From Myrica gale (taxonomy: Eukaryota; Streptophyta; Magnoliopsida; Fagales; Myricaceae): a stretch of DNA of 64,000 nucleotides. The stretch covers positions 22,283,271-22,347,270 of the forward strand of contig OZ005608.1 in NCBI GenBank assembly GCA_963930655.1, in the 5' to 3' direction. The first letter of the stretch is position 1; every line of letters begins with the position of its first letter. This document shows, in pieces, positions 46,271-57,784 of the stretch. Position numbers and translations under genes: made by a program. The notes under the pieces are model-generated. The model did not search any database, was not told the origin of the DNA, and saw only the letters and a program-made list of their open reading frames with translations.

Positions 46271-46954
46271 TATTCCCCGGGGGCAGTAATGTCCAAACAC
46301 TCATAGGAGATTATTATGGCCGGACTCTTCATTTGAGCTAACCACACCGGATATTAGAAAAATTATAACAATAAAATTAATAAACCGACCGAATATTAGT
46401 TTTTTTATTTAAATAAAATTTAATACTTACCCAGAAAAAGAGAGTAAAAGTTAATTACTTGAACACAATATAAAATAAACAACTTGACAAAAAAAAAACA
46501 AGCGAAAGGATATTGAGGTTATAGACAGCCTCAACTGTCAAAGGGTCCCTTCTTCCAAACATGGGCCTGAAATGTAGTTCCATTAAGTAATGGTTTAGAG
46601 TTTAGACCTGCATCGAGCCCATGGCCTCTTGCTCCACTTAAGCCCAAGAATCTGACACAAATACTACAAAACTCAGGCGCATTCAATCTCTGCCATTTTT
46701 ATAATATTATTACTCTGGCAAACGGGATGGGATTGTGAAATAGAAGCTCTGGACCTTTAAAGCTATTGGAGCTTCCAGAACCAGTGGCGGTGCATTTTGG
46801 ACGCTTCTGAGGACTTCCAAACCGATATTACCACAATCAACTCATCTGTTTTCCATCGATTTGCGAACGGTTGGTATATATTAACCGATCACCGGTTTCC
46901 AGTACGGTACGGCCTTGTTTATTTTCGGAGGGAGCTTTTTCTAGAGTCACCGTG

Positions 46955-48969
46955 ATGGTGACCAGTGACCACATGACCATGAACGGCAACGGGTACATCA
47001 AGATGGAGGACGAGTACGTTTGGACGCACCACAGGCACGACGTCAAAGAGAACCAGTGTAGCAAATCCTTGGTCAAGCACATCAAAGCCCCTCTTCCTCT
47101 CGTAAGCTCCACTTCCTTCTGCGTAACTGATACTTTTGTTTCTTTCTATTTATTCTTTTCAAGATCTTTGTTATTTCTCTGATACCCACATGCAGATCCA
47201 AGAGCATTTGGGTTAATTTTTCTCAGGCCGATATGAATAGAAATCTTAAAGTCTTCAATTTTTTTTAGCATATGCTTTTTCACATAGAAATGCGAAAAAG
47301 TATTATTTGGTAACTTGGGTATTATCAATGGACGATTGGTCGCTTTATTGGCGAACCAGTAACTAATCTTTGGTTCAAAGACATTGAACCTGGAACAAAA
47401 GGTATTCTTTTTTTTTTCTTGGCGAACAAAAGGTATTCTTTTTTAAAGAAGCAAAACGAAGTGATATAGTTCGGTTCTTTAAAGTTGGGCGGTTCCGTGG
47501 GGAGGGGGTTCAATGACTTTTGGTAATTGGTGATTGATTGGTGGTGTTTGAAATAGGTCTGGTCTCTGGTGAGGCGATTCGATGAGCCGCAGAAATATAA
47601 GCCATTTATTAGCAGGTGCATTGTGGAGGGTAACTTTCAGATCGGGAGCCTCAGACAGGTGAATGTTAAGTCGGGATTGCCAGCCACGACTAGCACTGAG
47701 AGACTGGAAGTTCTAGACGACGAGGAGCATATCTTGAGGATGAGGATCGTCGGCGGAGATCATAGGTTGAAGGTATAAACACCGCGCTTTCTTTTTGTTT
47801 TCTACCTTCTGCTCTACTTTTGCATGGGTTAATCTTTTGAAATGTACTTAAGAGCTTCTTTTAGCAGTCCGTTATGCCGGGCATCTAATGGTGGTTTCAA
47901 TTTTATTGTTTGTCTGCAATTTTTGTGACATTTATTTACTCTTGGTTTTGCAATTCTTCCTCGGTTAGTGCATTGGAATAGGTGGATGAATTGCATGTTT
48001 AACCCGAATGATGTTGGGTGATGTATGTGATAGACTCGTAGACCTGCAGTCATTGTAGGAAGGATTGAGAGATTAAATGGAGTAATCATAAGTGTCGTTC
48101 TCTGCTACTGTTAATGGGGTGAGCAGATTGAAGAATTGGATCCGATTTGACTCTTGCTATTGTGTTATGGTAGGCCTAAAAAATAACGACATGTGGTTTT
48201 TAAGGATACAAAGAGGAAAATAGGGGATACTGAATTATATCGATCGAGAAACTCTCTTTCATTTAACTGTACATGAGATTTATTATATATCGCTTGAAAT
48301 TTGTATTTCTTTCTTTTCTCTTTGGAGAAACATCTGGTGTTTTTTTTTTGTGCGTCTGTGGGGTGCGTGTGTGGTGGGGCTATAGATTAATTGAAGTTTC
48401 TCTCGATGCCACCTGTGGAGCAAGCTTTAAGATTGCTATGTTTGCCTTATTTTCTTTTCCTTTTCGACAGCCTTCCATTAAGTTGACTTGCTTTTTTGTG
48501 TGCGTAGGTTCCTACTAGCATCTAAAGCTGTCTCCTTTGCTTGTGTATTTCATGGATTTCTGCCATTTGGCCAAACCATCTTTCCTATATCATGTCCCCG
48601 AGCTATTCCATTTATTCAAATGAATCCATTAGGCCACTTACTTGGCCTTATGGTCTCATGTACTGGTTGCATGGATTAGCCTATTGGTTTTGTTATCGAA
48701 CCTGCATTTTAAGGTTCCAACTCTTTTCCACTATTTGCTCAATTTTGCAGAATTACTTCTCAGTTACAACTGTCCATCCAGAGATCATTGATGGGAGACC
48801 AGGGACATTGGTGATCGAATCATTTGTGGTGGATGTGCCAGACGGGAATACCAAGGATGAAACATGCTACTTTGTCGAGGCCCTTATCAAGTGCAACCTC
48901 AAGTCACTGGCTGATCTCTCAGAGCGTTTGGCTGTACAGGACCAGACAGAACCAATTGACACAATCTAA
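46955..48969 (+). CDS. PYL8: PYR/PYL/RCAR abscisic acid receptor, PYL8/PYL9 type
   Basis: Soluble ABA receptor that on binding hormone blocks clade-A PP2Cs. Three exons: 46955-47101, 47557-47772, 48751-48969, all GT-AG and phase 0, giving 193 aa; the three-exon layout is typical of the PYL7-10 subfamily, whereas many other PYLs are intronless. START-like fold marks are [39 protein letters not shown] with the ABA-carboxylate lysine K64, the gate [12 protein letters not shown] (88-99), the latch GGDHRLK (115-121), and the C-terminal helix [20 protein letters not shown]. All expected gate and latch residues are present, so it should be functional. The start is the first ATG in frame; ATGs six and eight codons later are alternatives. 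PYL9 is an equally possible name. Confidence 0.93.
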
Positions 48970-50992
48970 GTTATGAAGAGATTGGGGTTGTGGTGGGGAG
49001 GCTCTGAATGCTGTGAGCTGAAAATATGAGGTGTTGGATTTTGTCTAAAGCTGAGTAGAAAGTCCAGTATTCTGGAGTATACTTCAAGTTCAATTTCTCG
49101 ATTCCAATGTAAAATAATCCTTGGACATGTTGTGTGTCTGAAAGTAGCTGGTTATCAACCTCAGCATGGCGCCACAGATTTACTGAAAGAACTATAAAGG
49201 GGAAAAAAGAAAACGGTTCTCTTTAGTTGTGACCTCGTTTTCTTTGTTCATTTTCTTTCTGGCTTTGATTGGTTAGAATAATGGGGCCCTATTGATCGAT
49301 GATGTAAGCATCTATGCTGGTCCGGAAAGTGATGTTCCTTTCTATTGCTTTGCACTTATTAGTCAAAATAAGGTTGAAACTTCATGAGAGTGCATATATT
49401 AATATAGGGACAGGTTACTCGCCTGCTCAATACATATGCAGAAGCACATTTAAGAAAATAGTTAACTTAAGAAATTGTATTCTAAATTACCTGTAAGTTT
49501 ATACTTTGCAGCTTCTATTAAACTTTTTCCCTTAAAATCAAATAAAAGAAGAAGAGATGAGCGAGAACGAGTAATGACTTTTGTTTAATTCTTTCTAGCA
49601 TTGAAAGCCAGTTCGAGGCACCATGTCCAAGCTTGACGATGGCAGCAGAACAAGTCATCATTGGATTTAAAGAGTGAACCTCCATTACATATGCCTACGC
49701 AATAATAGAAGTTTATTTACCAAGTAACAGAATTTTAATGGTAAATTAATGTAACATGAGGTGTAAAGTGTAAATCTATCTGTAATTTGGGATGTAATAT
49801 GTCAAATTTAACAGTTTAAAGCTTAGTTGCAAAATGAATTAATAAATAGAAAATGTGCAGTGCAATTTATCCTTGAGCAAAAAGCAGTGGTTGTCGGTAC
49901 ATTTTTCTTCGTGTAAATGTCTCTTTATATATGATGGGTTAGATTCTATTCGGTCCGTTGGCCCAGAAGCCCAGTGCGAGTATGTCCTAATACCTGTATT
50001 CTAGTGTTTGCGGAAAAGATAAGGTTAGCAGATTGCTACTCCTAGGTAGTGTAAGGGTGACAGACACTCGGAGCCCTGCACCAGACATTTATGAATCTGG
50101 ACGAACACGCTCCTCCCTGTGAAGAGCCTGAAGTGAATGCGCACACCACTCGTGAAGAAGAGCTCAATTCAAACTTCAATGCACACCAGCTCCGAGGAGC
50201 ATTGTTTGTCTGAATTGTTGGCCAATTACATTTCAATTTGTTTGCCATCCCGAATGAGCGCAGGCGCAAAGTTTGGGTTAAAGCTTACGTGGTCCAGGCT
50301 AAGTACTAGATTGGACTGCTTAAGAAACAAACAAAAACAAGTACTGCAGTAGGTAAAGACTCATATGTACCATTTAAATCACCGTGTGAGTGGTTGGAGG
50401 AAAGGCTCATAAAGGGCAAAAAAAGAAAAAGAAAAAGAGGAGTGGATAGGGTGGACTAGTTAAATCTAAGTGAACATAAAACTTTTGGGGACAAGGATAA
50501 GAGGGAAAATAAGGATATAATCCGGATACACTATAGGAAGGGGTCCATTGGATAGATGGGAAACATTGTACATCATGGTGTTGGTAAGCAAATCACAACA
50601 TACAACAAAAGAAGAACAATCCAATTTTCTATTCTCTTGAAAGGGATTTGTCCACAACAATGATGTTGTCTAACCCCAGTGAATTATTTGTCCATGGAGA
50701 TAATCAATCATCAACAGCATCCTTAAACCTCTCCAACGTAGGGAGAATATTTATGAACATCCCAATTAGACTAATCTGCTAAGGTCTTCTCGAATTGTTG
50801 TAGAAAGTTTGCTTGGAATTAATTAGGGGATGGATGTGGGGAATCACTTGGGAGAGAAGGGCTGGACAATATATGCTGAGTGGGTGGTGTGTCGGTGAAC
50901 GAAAGCCTGCCCCACTTTCTAAGTGGGGGTCGGTCTTTTGTACCATATCTACTGCATTGGAAAACAAATTGCCATATGATGTTCTGAAGAAC
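48970..50992. other. Intergenic DNA downstream of the ABA receptor
   Basis: Begins with the receptor's 3' untranslated region (to about 49120, where AAAATAATCC-like signals lie). A patch at 50040-50350 is of higher complexity and could be a decayed coding fragment (a short frame reads RRRKVWVKAYVVQAKY), but I cannot assign it. Other frames are shadows. Confidence 0.4.
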
Positions 50993-51040
50993 CGGATTTC
51001 CGGTCCGGTCCTACTAAATACGATCCGGACCGGAAATCCG
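50993..51040. repeat. Perfect 16-bp inverted repeat (hairpin)
   Basis: CGGATTTCCGGTCCGG at 50993-51008 and CCGGACCGGAAATCCG at 51025-51040 are exact complements around a 16-base loop. It lies exactly at the left edge of the GC-rich block that ends in poly(A) at 51872. Confidence 0.85.
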
Positions 51041-51417
51041 TAGGGGCACGGCTTGGGTGTTGTTGTGGTTTTCTCTTGCAGGTGGTTTCCCGGCGGTTTT
51101 CGGCGCTTTCCGTCCCCTTTGGACACTCACGCGCCGGCTCGTTGGAATCAGCACGTCGAGACCGTTGCAGCGCCGTTTCTCCGGGTGCGAGACGATGGCG
51201 CGTCTGCACACAGCGCGACGCGTGAATCTGACGCGCCGCCGCTTGTAGCCTCACGTGCATCCCCTTCCGCCGCCCAAAATGTGTTTTTATTTCCATATTC
51301 GGCCTCTATGGGTCCTTGTGCTTCTTCTGGGCTGTGGATCTCAACTTCCCGCCACCAAGCACCGCCGCCGCCTCTCTGGCCAGAGAGTTCCCGGTTCTCC
51401 CCGGGACCGCCAATAAA

Positions 51418-51570
51418 CCCGTTTGGGTCTGCCCCTTTGTTTCGGGCTTGTGTGCTGCTCTGTTGTCGCCCGTTTGGGCCTGCCCCTCTGTTTAGGGCTA
51501 GTGTTTGGTCGTGTTTTCGCCCGTTTGGGTGTGCCCCTCTGTTTAGGGCTTGTTGTATGTCTAGTTCTGT
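51418..51570 (+). repeat. 51-bp tandem triplication
   Basis: Units start CCCGTTTGGG at 51418, 51469 and 51520, each followed by TGCCCCT.TGTTT.GGGCT. The last two are closest, the first has substitutions. The exact 51-base period is divisible by three and keeps the frame open. Confidence 0.85.
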
Positions 51571-51872
51571 AGTTGTCTGTCCGCCCCTTCCGTGGGCTTA
51601 TCCGAGTCCTTGTGGCTCTTTTCCGACCCTTTATTGGGTTTCGCTACGCGTCCCTTGTGGCGCTTTTCCGGCTTGTCTTGGTCCTAGTAGCTTTGCCTAC
51701 TATGTCCGGCCATCACTCCCTCTGCCCTGCATGGAGTTCATAGTGGTTCCTCTGATCCGTTGGAGGGTCTTGCTGGATGTGTCTGTGTCTGTCTGTCCTG
51801 TGGTCTGTCCTGTGGTGTTCGTTTTTTAGTTGTTTTTAATATATTAGTTGTTTTCAAGAAAAAAAAAAAGTA

Positions 51873-53160
51873 CAACTAAGGGTGGTCAGGACTCAAGACT
51901 TGTTCTCGAAGGTTTGAATTACAATAATTCCATTATACTTTAGTGATCACCGAGCTATATATAATAATTTCAGTGGTTGTGAACTTCCACTTGAATTCGT
52001 AGTAATCCATCTATTGAGAACCTATTTTAAGAAAAAAAAATTCAATGAAACTCACAAAAAAATGTTTAAAAGAAAAGTAAAATAAGCAAAAGGAGAGTTA
52101 TACAGCGAAAAGTGAGCATTCTTGTATTCGAACTCAACAATTTTGAGTTTAACCATCTATTTTTGCAAAAAAAAATCATCTATTTTTAATTTTTAAAAAA
52201 TTGACAATTTAGTCACTAGGTTTTAATACCGCTGACAGAATGATCACTGAACTTATTTTTTTTACTTTTTGATCACAGAGAACATGTAGTGATGACTTTT
52301 CACTCCATCCGTCAAACCTCCGTTAATTTTTAACTAGAATAGCAGTCGACCTGTTTTGTTTACCGTTGCGGAAACGACTACTTGAAGCGGTCGATCGCGT
52401 TCTATTCAGTAAAAAATTAACGGAAGTTTGACGGATAAAATGAAAAGTCAACACTACATATTATCGATGACCAAAAAAAAAATCCAATAATGACCATTTT
52501 ACTAATAGGACTGAAACGACCAATTTTTCAATTTCCCTGACTTGGGCCAGGTTTAAAGTGATTTGATGAATTATTGAAATAAGGAAACCACGTAAAATAA
52601 AGAAATTAAAAGCGTTGCAAAAAGCTTTGAAAAAAAAGTGTTGCAAAAAAAAAGAAACAATTATTGAGATAATGGAAAATGTTGTAGCTGATATGACGTG
52701 TCACCTACACTCTATCAGAGGACCAATTGTGAAAAAGGAAAAAAATGTGTAGATGAATGACGTGTCGCGTGCACCCTATCACAGCGATTAATGCTTCATT
52801 ATTTTTGTCAGTGTCACATAATCAACGCTTTATATCTACTCGCTGCGTCCGAGCTTTGTACTGTGCCGCTCTCTGTTAGTCTGTTTCGCATTGAAGACAA
52901 TCACTGGTGGACAAAGCTCTGTCCCAGAGCTCCGGAAGTTAGTTCCTGGAAACTTATCTTGTCCGTCGACGCTTCATTAGAGCCCGCTCTCGTAAGTCTC
53001 TCTGTTGTTCAATCTGTTTCCAATTTCTCAAAATGTTGCTCAAATGCATTACTTTTCTGGGTCTTAACCTTTTCGGTTCAATTATATACTGCAGATGAAT
53101 CGCCATTAACGGTTCGCTTGGAGCTTTCCCTTTGTACAATTTCTCAGATGCACCATATAT
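51873..53160. other. Upstream region of the polygalacturonase gene
   Basis: Includes an inverted-repeat element at 52194-52540 (separate entry). A possible non-coding first exon of the polygalacturonase lies near 52800-52990, ending in a good donor CTC|GTAAGTCTC, but this is speculative. Nothing else recognised. Confidence 0.35.
52194..52540. mobile_element. MITE-like element with long inner inverted arms
   Basis: Outer ends AAATTGACAATTTAGTCACT and the diverged complement of GACTGAAACGACCAATTTTT. Inner arms starting at 52309 (TCCGTCAAACCTCCGTTAAT) and ending near 52437 (GGAAGTTTGACGGA) pair almost perfectly over about 24 bases. About 350 bp and non-coding. Confidence 0.65.
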
Positions 53161-53162
53161 AG

Positions 53163-53205
<43 letters not shown>
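53163..53205 (+). repeat. (CT)n microsatellite upstream of polygalacturonase
   Basis: About 20 CT units, 250 bases before the polygalacturonase ATG, probably in its 5' leader or core promoter. CT tracts in plant leaders can influence expression, and this one is likely length-polymorphic. Confidence 0.9.
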
Positions 53206-53207
<2 letters not shown>

Positions 53208-53454
53208 TTCACTCTTAGATTCGAATCCAAATCTTCAAGTAATTTTGTACTTTTCCCCTTGTAGTCACTCTTAAGTCTCTTTTCGTTAACATTTCTCTTC
53301 TCAAAGAAAATATCTTTGTTTATTTTCTCTAAAGTACTTTCTCTTGCTGTTCTCTTTGGCTATCTCCCAAACTCCAACCATTTCCCTTAAGAAACACAGA
53401 AAAAAATTTCATATATTCGATAATTGCCGACAGAAAGAGTGGAAAACTACGAAA

Positions 53455-56400
53455 ATGCTTCGTTTCTCTGTCTCGCTTTTGCTGTGCTTCTCGACCGTTG
53501 CACCTTTTCTGACCTCTATCGCGCTTGCGGAAATGATAACATGCTCGGGGATAGTACCGATGAGGTACCGGAACGACAAGATCTCAATAACGGACTTCGG
53601 GGCTGTCGGGGACGGACTGACGTTGAATACGAAGGCGTTTCAGGAGGCTATATATCAGATTCAGCACCTTAGGAGGAGAGGTGGTACGCTGCTCTACATA
53701 CCTCCTGGAGTGTACTTAACAGAAAGCTTCAATCTCACTAGCCACATGACTCTCTACTTGGCTAGAGGTGCTGTTATCAAAGCCACCCAGGTACTTCTCA
53801 TTAATTAGCTTACTCGTAAAGTTGCATCATTTGCTTTGGTTATAGTTAACTTGTATGCCCGATTCTTGTGATAAATAAAGGTTCGAATTTGCTTTACATC
53901 AGGTTTGCAAGTTCTATATGATTGGCGAAATAATGGCTGTTGTTAGTGCTTAGAAAAAAGAAGTGGCTGTTTAGTGAGTTAAAAAAAAATGCCGTTGTTA
54001 CTGAAAAGAGACTGGTTATTGTTTTTCTCGGCTAAGCGAAAATGATGGCGGAATACTTTGGGAATTGAGATATCTAACCATGATGGGTCCGTTCTTAAAG
54101 AGGAAAGAAAATGGTGGGTCCGTTGTTGTATGGTTGCATGTGCATTGCATTTACAGTGGAACCAAATATAGTTGGACAGCTAGACATATGGCTGGTCGGC
54201 TTGTTTCTTTCGATTGTGTTAACAGAGAATATTTGCTTAGTCCATCAGCACATTTGGGGGCCGAATACTTACCTATTCTTTTGATCTCAACATTACTGTT
54301 AGTTTATTATTTAAGAAAAGCTCACCCATCCCTGATATTATTTAATTAGGCTGAAATTATATTGCGAGTCAAGGGTAAACGCTATACTGAATGGTCAAAC
54401 CTGAGAAAACTTGCCAGAATTATGGGCTGACTGCAATATTTAGGGCCGGAAACGATGCCACTTCCTACTTAACAGGGACCAAGACACCACATCTTACTCG
54501 GAGCCCCACCTTACTTTGTCAGCTTGTCTTGTCTACAGGTGTATGATGCTTTGAGGTTTGTGGTAGCTCTCAAGCTTATCATGTGGAGCTTTGAGTTGGG
54601 GCCACGATCTATGCACTTGATCTGAGTGCATGGATCTTTTTATAAAAAATCTTGTTAATCCACTGGGTGATGGTAATCTTTTTATTACTGGAATTATGTT
54701 TAACAGACAATAGGTCTTCATTTGCACTTGCTATAAGTCAGATTACTGCAGCTGTTTTCCTGATTTTTCGTTTGCGACTGTTGAAATTAATCTATTAATT
54801 TGCAATAGAGACAGTAGATGGACAACTAATCTATTAATGAATTGATTGGAAACTTTAGGATTGCGTTGGCATCAGGTACAATGGAGTGGTTTTTGTTACT
54901 CACTTGAAAGTCCTCATAGTACAGTCTCCAACCGTTTCATGCATGATTGTACATATTACAAAGACTGACGGGCTGTTTCGTTTTATTGTCATGTGCATGC
55001 CTAGGAGCATTAAGGCCACATCTAATTAGACCCTTTTCCTACTATAGTCAATGAGCATGAGTGAAGGTCCAGTTTTGGTCAGGCAGAGGGGATAGCTAAG
55101 TGCTAACATCTCCCTGCCTCAATATTCTAATTCCATCCTCTGTCTCTGGTAATGAAGAATTGGACCTTATACATCTTTGATAACTCTAAGGTTCTGGAAT
55201 AGTAAAACTGAGCGGTGACTCCTTTCTTGACCGCACTCCTTGAGTAGACTATTCCCAATACAATGGTTGGAGAGGCCTAATTTTGACCGACTTTGCCCAA
55301 TCCTCCTGCTGAGAGGTGCTCACAAATGATATTTCTGGTAGATATTGAGCCTTGTACAAAGTCATTGCATTTTTTTCTCTGTCTATTGATGCAAGGAAAG
55401 TTAAATAACTTGAAAGCCTTAGGTGATTACTGCTTTAATTCTTGGCCCATGCTTTAGGTTGTTTTTTTTTTGGTGAGCTGGCCCATGCTTTAGATGACTA
55501 TACTTCGTTGAAGTTTCTTCCTTGCTTGATGCTCCAGGATACTTTGAATTGGCCTTTAATTGCTCCTTTGCCATCTTATGGAAGAGGGAGGGAGCTCCCG
55601 GGAGGAAGGTATATGAGTTTTATTCATGGAGATGGAGTTCGTGACGTGGTAATCACCGGTGGGTATCAATAAGAATTGCGTCTTCACTTTTGGTGACTTC
55701 CAGCATAATTATAGATCCTTCCTATCTGCTGTGGCATCTGAAATCATTTAACCCTAAGTAATTGGAGAACCTTTTGTCATTGTGTTTAGATAAGCTCAGA
55801 TGTAAATATGCAGCTAGAGATATGCCTCCATGAACATGTAATGTTTGGTCGTTTATTTTAGTTTAGTGAATGTTGACTAGTAAGAAATTGAAAATACGTT
55901 GCTTATAATGGGTTTTTTTTTATGCAGTGATTGTAAAATCTCAACTCATAACTACATGTTTCAGTACCAAAGGAAATATTCTATACTGGTTCTCCTTTCC
56001 TTTCTTTTTTTAATGTTTCTGTGATTGGTTTTCACAGGTGAGAATGGGACCATTGACGGCCAAGGAGATGTCTGGTGGAGCATGTGGAGACAGAGAACCC
56101 TTCAATTTACTAGACCAAATCTTATTGAGTTTATGAACTCTAGAAACATCATCATTTCCAATGTGATTTTCCGGAATTCTCCATTCTGGAACATACACCC
56201 CGTCTATTGTAGGTAATAGCATTAAACATTTGTTGGCAAGTTTTTGGCCCAAAACTAGGCTGCACAATATACATCCATTTGTTAGTATCCTCGAGAATGT
56301 GGCAATGGGGGTTCCACATGGTTCGTGGAACTTTCCTATCAACTGGCTGGCTGAAACTGAAGCTCCATTATTCCAATTTTAATTTCCGCGTGAATGATTA

Positions 56401-57784
56401 TAAGGATCTCATGAAGTTTGTGTGTGTGGTGGTTAGATAATTAAGCTGGCTAGGGGGCTGCATGAGTAGCACGAGAGCCAGTTGGCGATCTGTATAACAC
56501 TTCAAAGCACTCCAATTGTGTTGGCCATTCTCAGTATGATATTTGACAGATTTTGAAATGTCTTTACTAATAAACTCAAAAAGTTCAATTGGATTTCAAT
56601 GAGACTTGAGTTTTTTTATTTCCCCACAGCCTTTATAGTTTACCTTTCTACTAGCCTGCTGCAGCATAGAATTGGATTAGAGCTGTAATCTCATCTTACA
56701 CTACTTTCTCTTTTTGCAGCAATGTTGTTGTCCGCTATGTCACAATATTGGCTCCATCTGACTCTCCCAACACTGATGGCGTTGATCCTGGTACAACCAT
56801 CTTTAGCACCTAATATCCATGTTTATAACATATACATTAATTTAATTGTAATCTGAATCCTAATATATGGGGTGGGTAAACCCTGATAACCCTCGCGAAT
56901 AGCTTCTGCTGTTAAAGATATAAGAACAGTTTGCGAGAATAGCGGGAATTACTGGTGGCTAATGTAGATAGGTTGGTTTACTTTTGAGTCAGACTGTCTG
57001 GACTGTATTGATAATGTGTTTGCCTTTGGTGCCGAAGCATCTTATGGATGGAATGATAATCACATTGTTGATACTTTACTTGAGAAGTGATGTTCAAGAA
57101 AGTTAAGTTCTAAATACCCTTATAACTTATGATGCAGATTCAAGCTCTCACGTCTGCATAGAGGACTCGTACATATCAACTGGAGATGATCTTGTAGCTG
57201 TAAAGAGTGGGTGGGATGAATATGGGATTGCTTATGGTCGTCATAGTTCTGGCATCACAATCCGGCGGATAACGGGATCCTCCCCATTTGCCGGAATCGC
57301 AGTTGGAAGTGAAACCTCTGGCGGGGTGGAGAATGTCTTGGCAGAAAACATTAACCTTTTCAACATGGGAGTTGGTATCCATGTGAAGACAAACATCGGT
57401 AGGGGGGGCATCATAAGAAATATTACAATATCTGATGTGTATATTGAAAATGCTCGAAAGGGAATAAAGATTGCTGGTGATGTGGGGGACCACCCTGATG
57501 ACGGATTCAACCCAAATGCTCTTCCGGTGGTCAAGGGTATCACTATTAAGAATGTTTGGGGCGTGAAGGTTCAGCAAGCTGGTTTAATACATGGCCTAAG
57601 AAACTCCCCCTTCACCGGGATTTGCCTCTCGAACATCAATCTTCGTGGTGCGGAACTGACACGATCAATAAGTCCTCGTTGGGAGTGCTCCGACGTAATT
57701 GGAGCTTCTCGCCAAGTAAGTCCGGATCCGTGTGCGGAGTTGTCAAGCACTGCTAATATTAGTTCGTGTTCTAGTCACTTCTGA
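53455..57784 (+). CDS. Polygalacturonase-like protein, glycosyl hydrolase 28
   Basis: Secreted pectin-backbone hydrolase family, acting in the wall. Exons: 53455-53790, 55538-55658, 56038-56212, 56720-56790, 57138-57784; GT-AG and in frame, 449 aa. Signal peptide MLRFSVSLLLCFSTVAPF and onward to about residue 26; the upstream frame is open but non-ATG or poorly placed. The beta-helix starts ISITDFGAVGDG. Active-site marks: SPNTDGVDP (D230), STGDDLVAVKSG (D251, D252), RHSSGITIRRI (269-279). The usual third motif with histidine (GHG) is replaced by SPFAGIAVGSE, and the RIK motif by KGIKIAG. Those changes are normal for the plant clade including At5g41870, so activity may differ from classical endo-polygalacturonases. 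Three potential N-glycosylation sites are visible (for example NLTS, NGTI, NITI). It neighbours DNA primase at a distance, as in Arabidopsis. No lesion seen. Confidence 0.92.
53791..55537 (+). other. Large first intron of the polygalacturonase gene
   Basis: 1.75 kb between CAG|GTACTTC and CTCCAG|GAT. AT-rich, with a small duplication of GGCCCATGCTTTAG near 55444 and 55480. No nested gene recognised. Confidence 0.7.

Larger units (their letters stand above)
45927..46954. other. Divergent promoter region between primase and ABA receptor genes
   Basis: About 1.03 kb separates the two ATGs, which point away from each other. The primase side holds the telo-box and E2F-like sites. The middle (46340-46500) is AT-rich. 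The stretch 46555-46650 has several TGGGCC/AGCCCA-type motifs of the kind called site II. Short frames here are not genes. Confidence 0.6.
50993..51872 (+). mobile_element. GC-rich insertion ending in poly(A), possible non-LTR retroelement or retrocopy
   Basis: The block is much richer in GC than its AT-rich surroundings, starts at a strong hairpin and ends with TTGTTTTCAAG followed by about 12 A. An open frame (51053-51829) has no recognised domain and is rich in Pro, Ser, Cys and Phe, so it is probably not a real protein. It contains a 51-bp tandem triplication. A poly(A) end without LTRs or introns suggests target-primed reverse transcription, such as a 5'-truncated LINE or a processed RNA. 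No target-site duplication was confirmed and no reverse transcriptase is present. Confidence 0.5.

Noticed and set aside
46871-46954. N-terminal extension of the PYL receptor
   Set aside because: The frame is open upstream but begins at a non-ATG codon, and homologues start near the ATG at 46955.
51053-51829. 258-codon frame as a genuine protein gene
   Set aside because: Its openness follows from GC-rich, triplet-period repeats. There is no domain, no signal peptide and no related neighbour, and it lies within a poly(A)-ended insertion.
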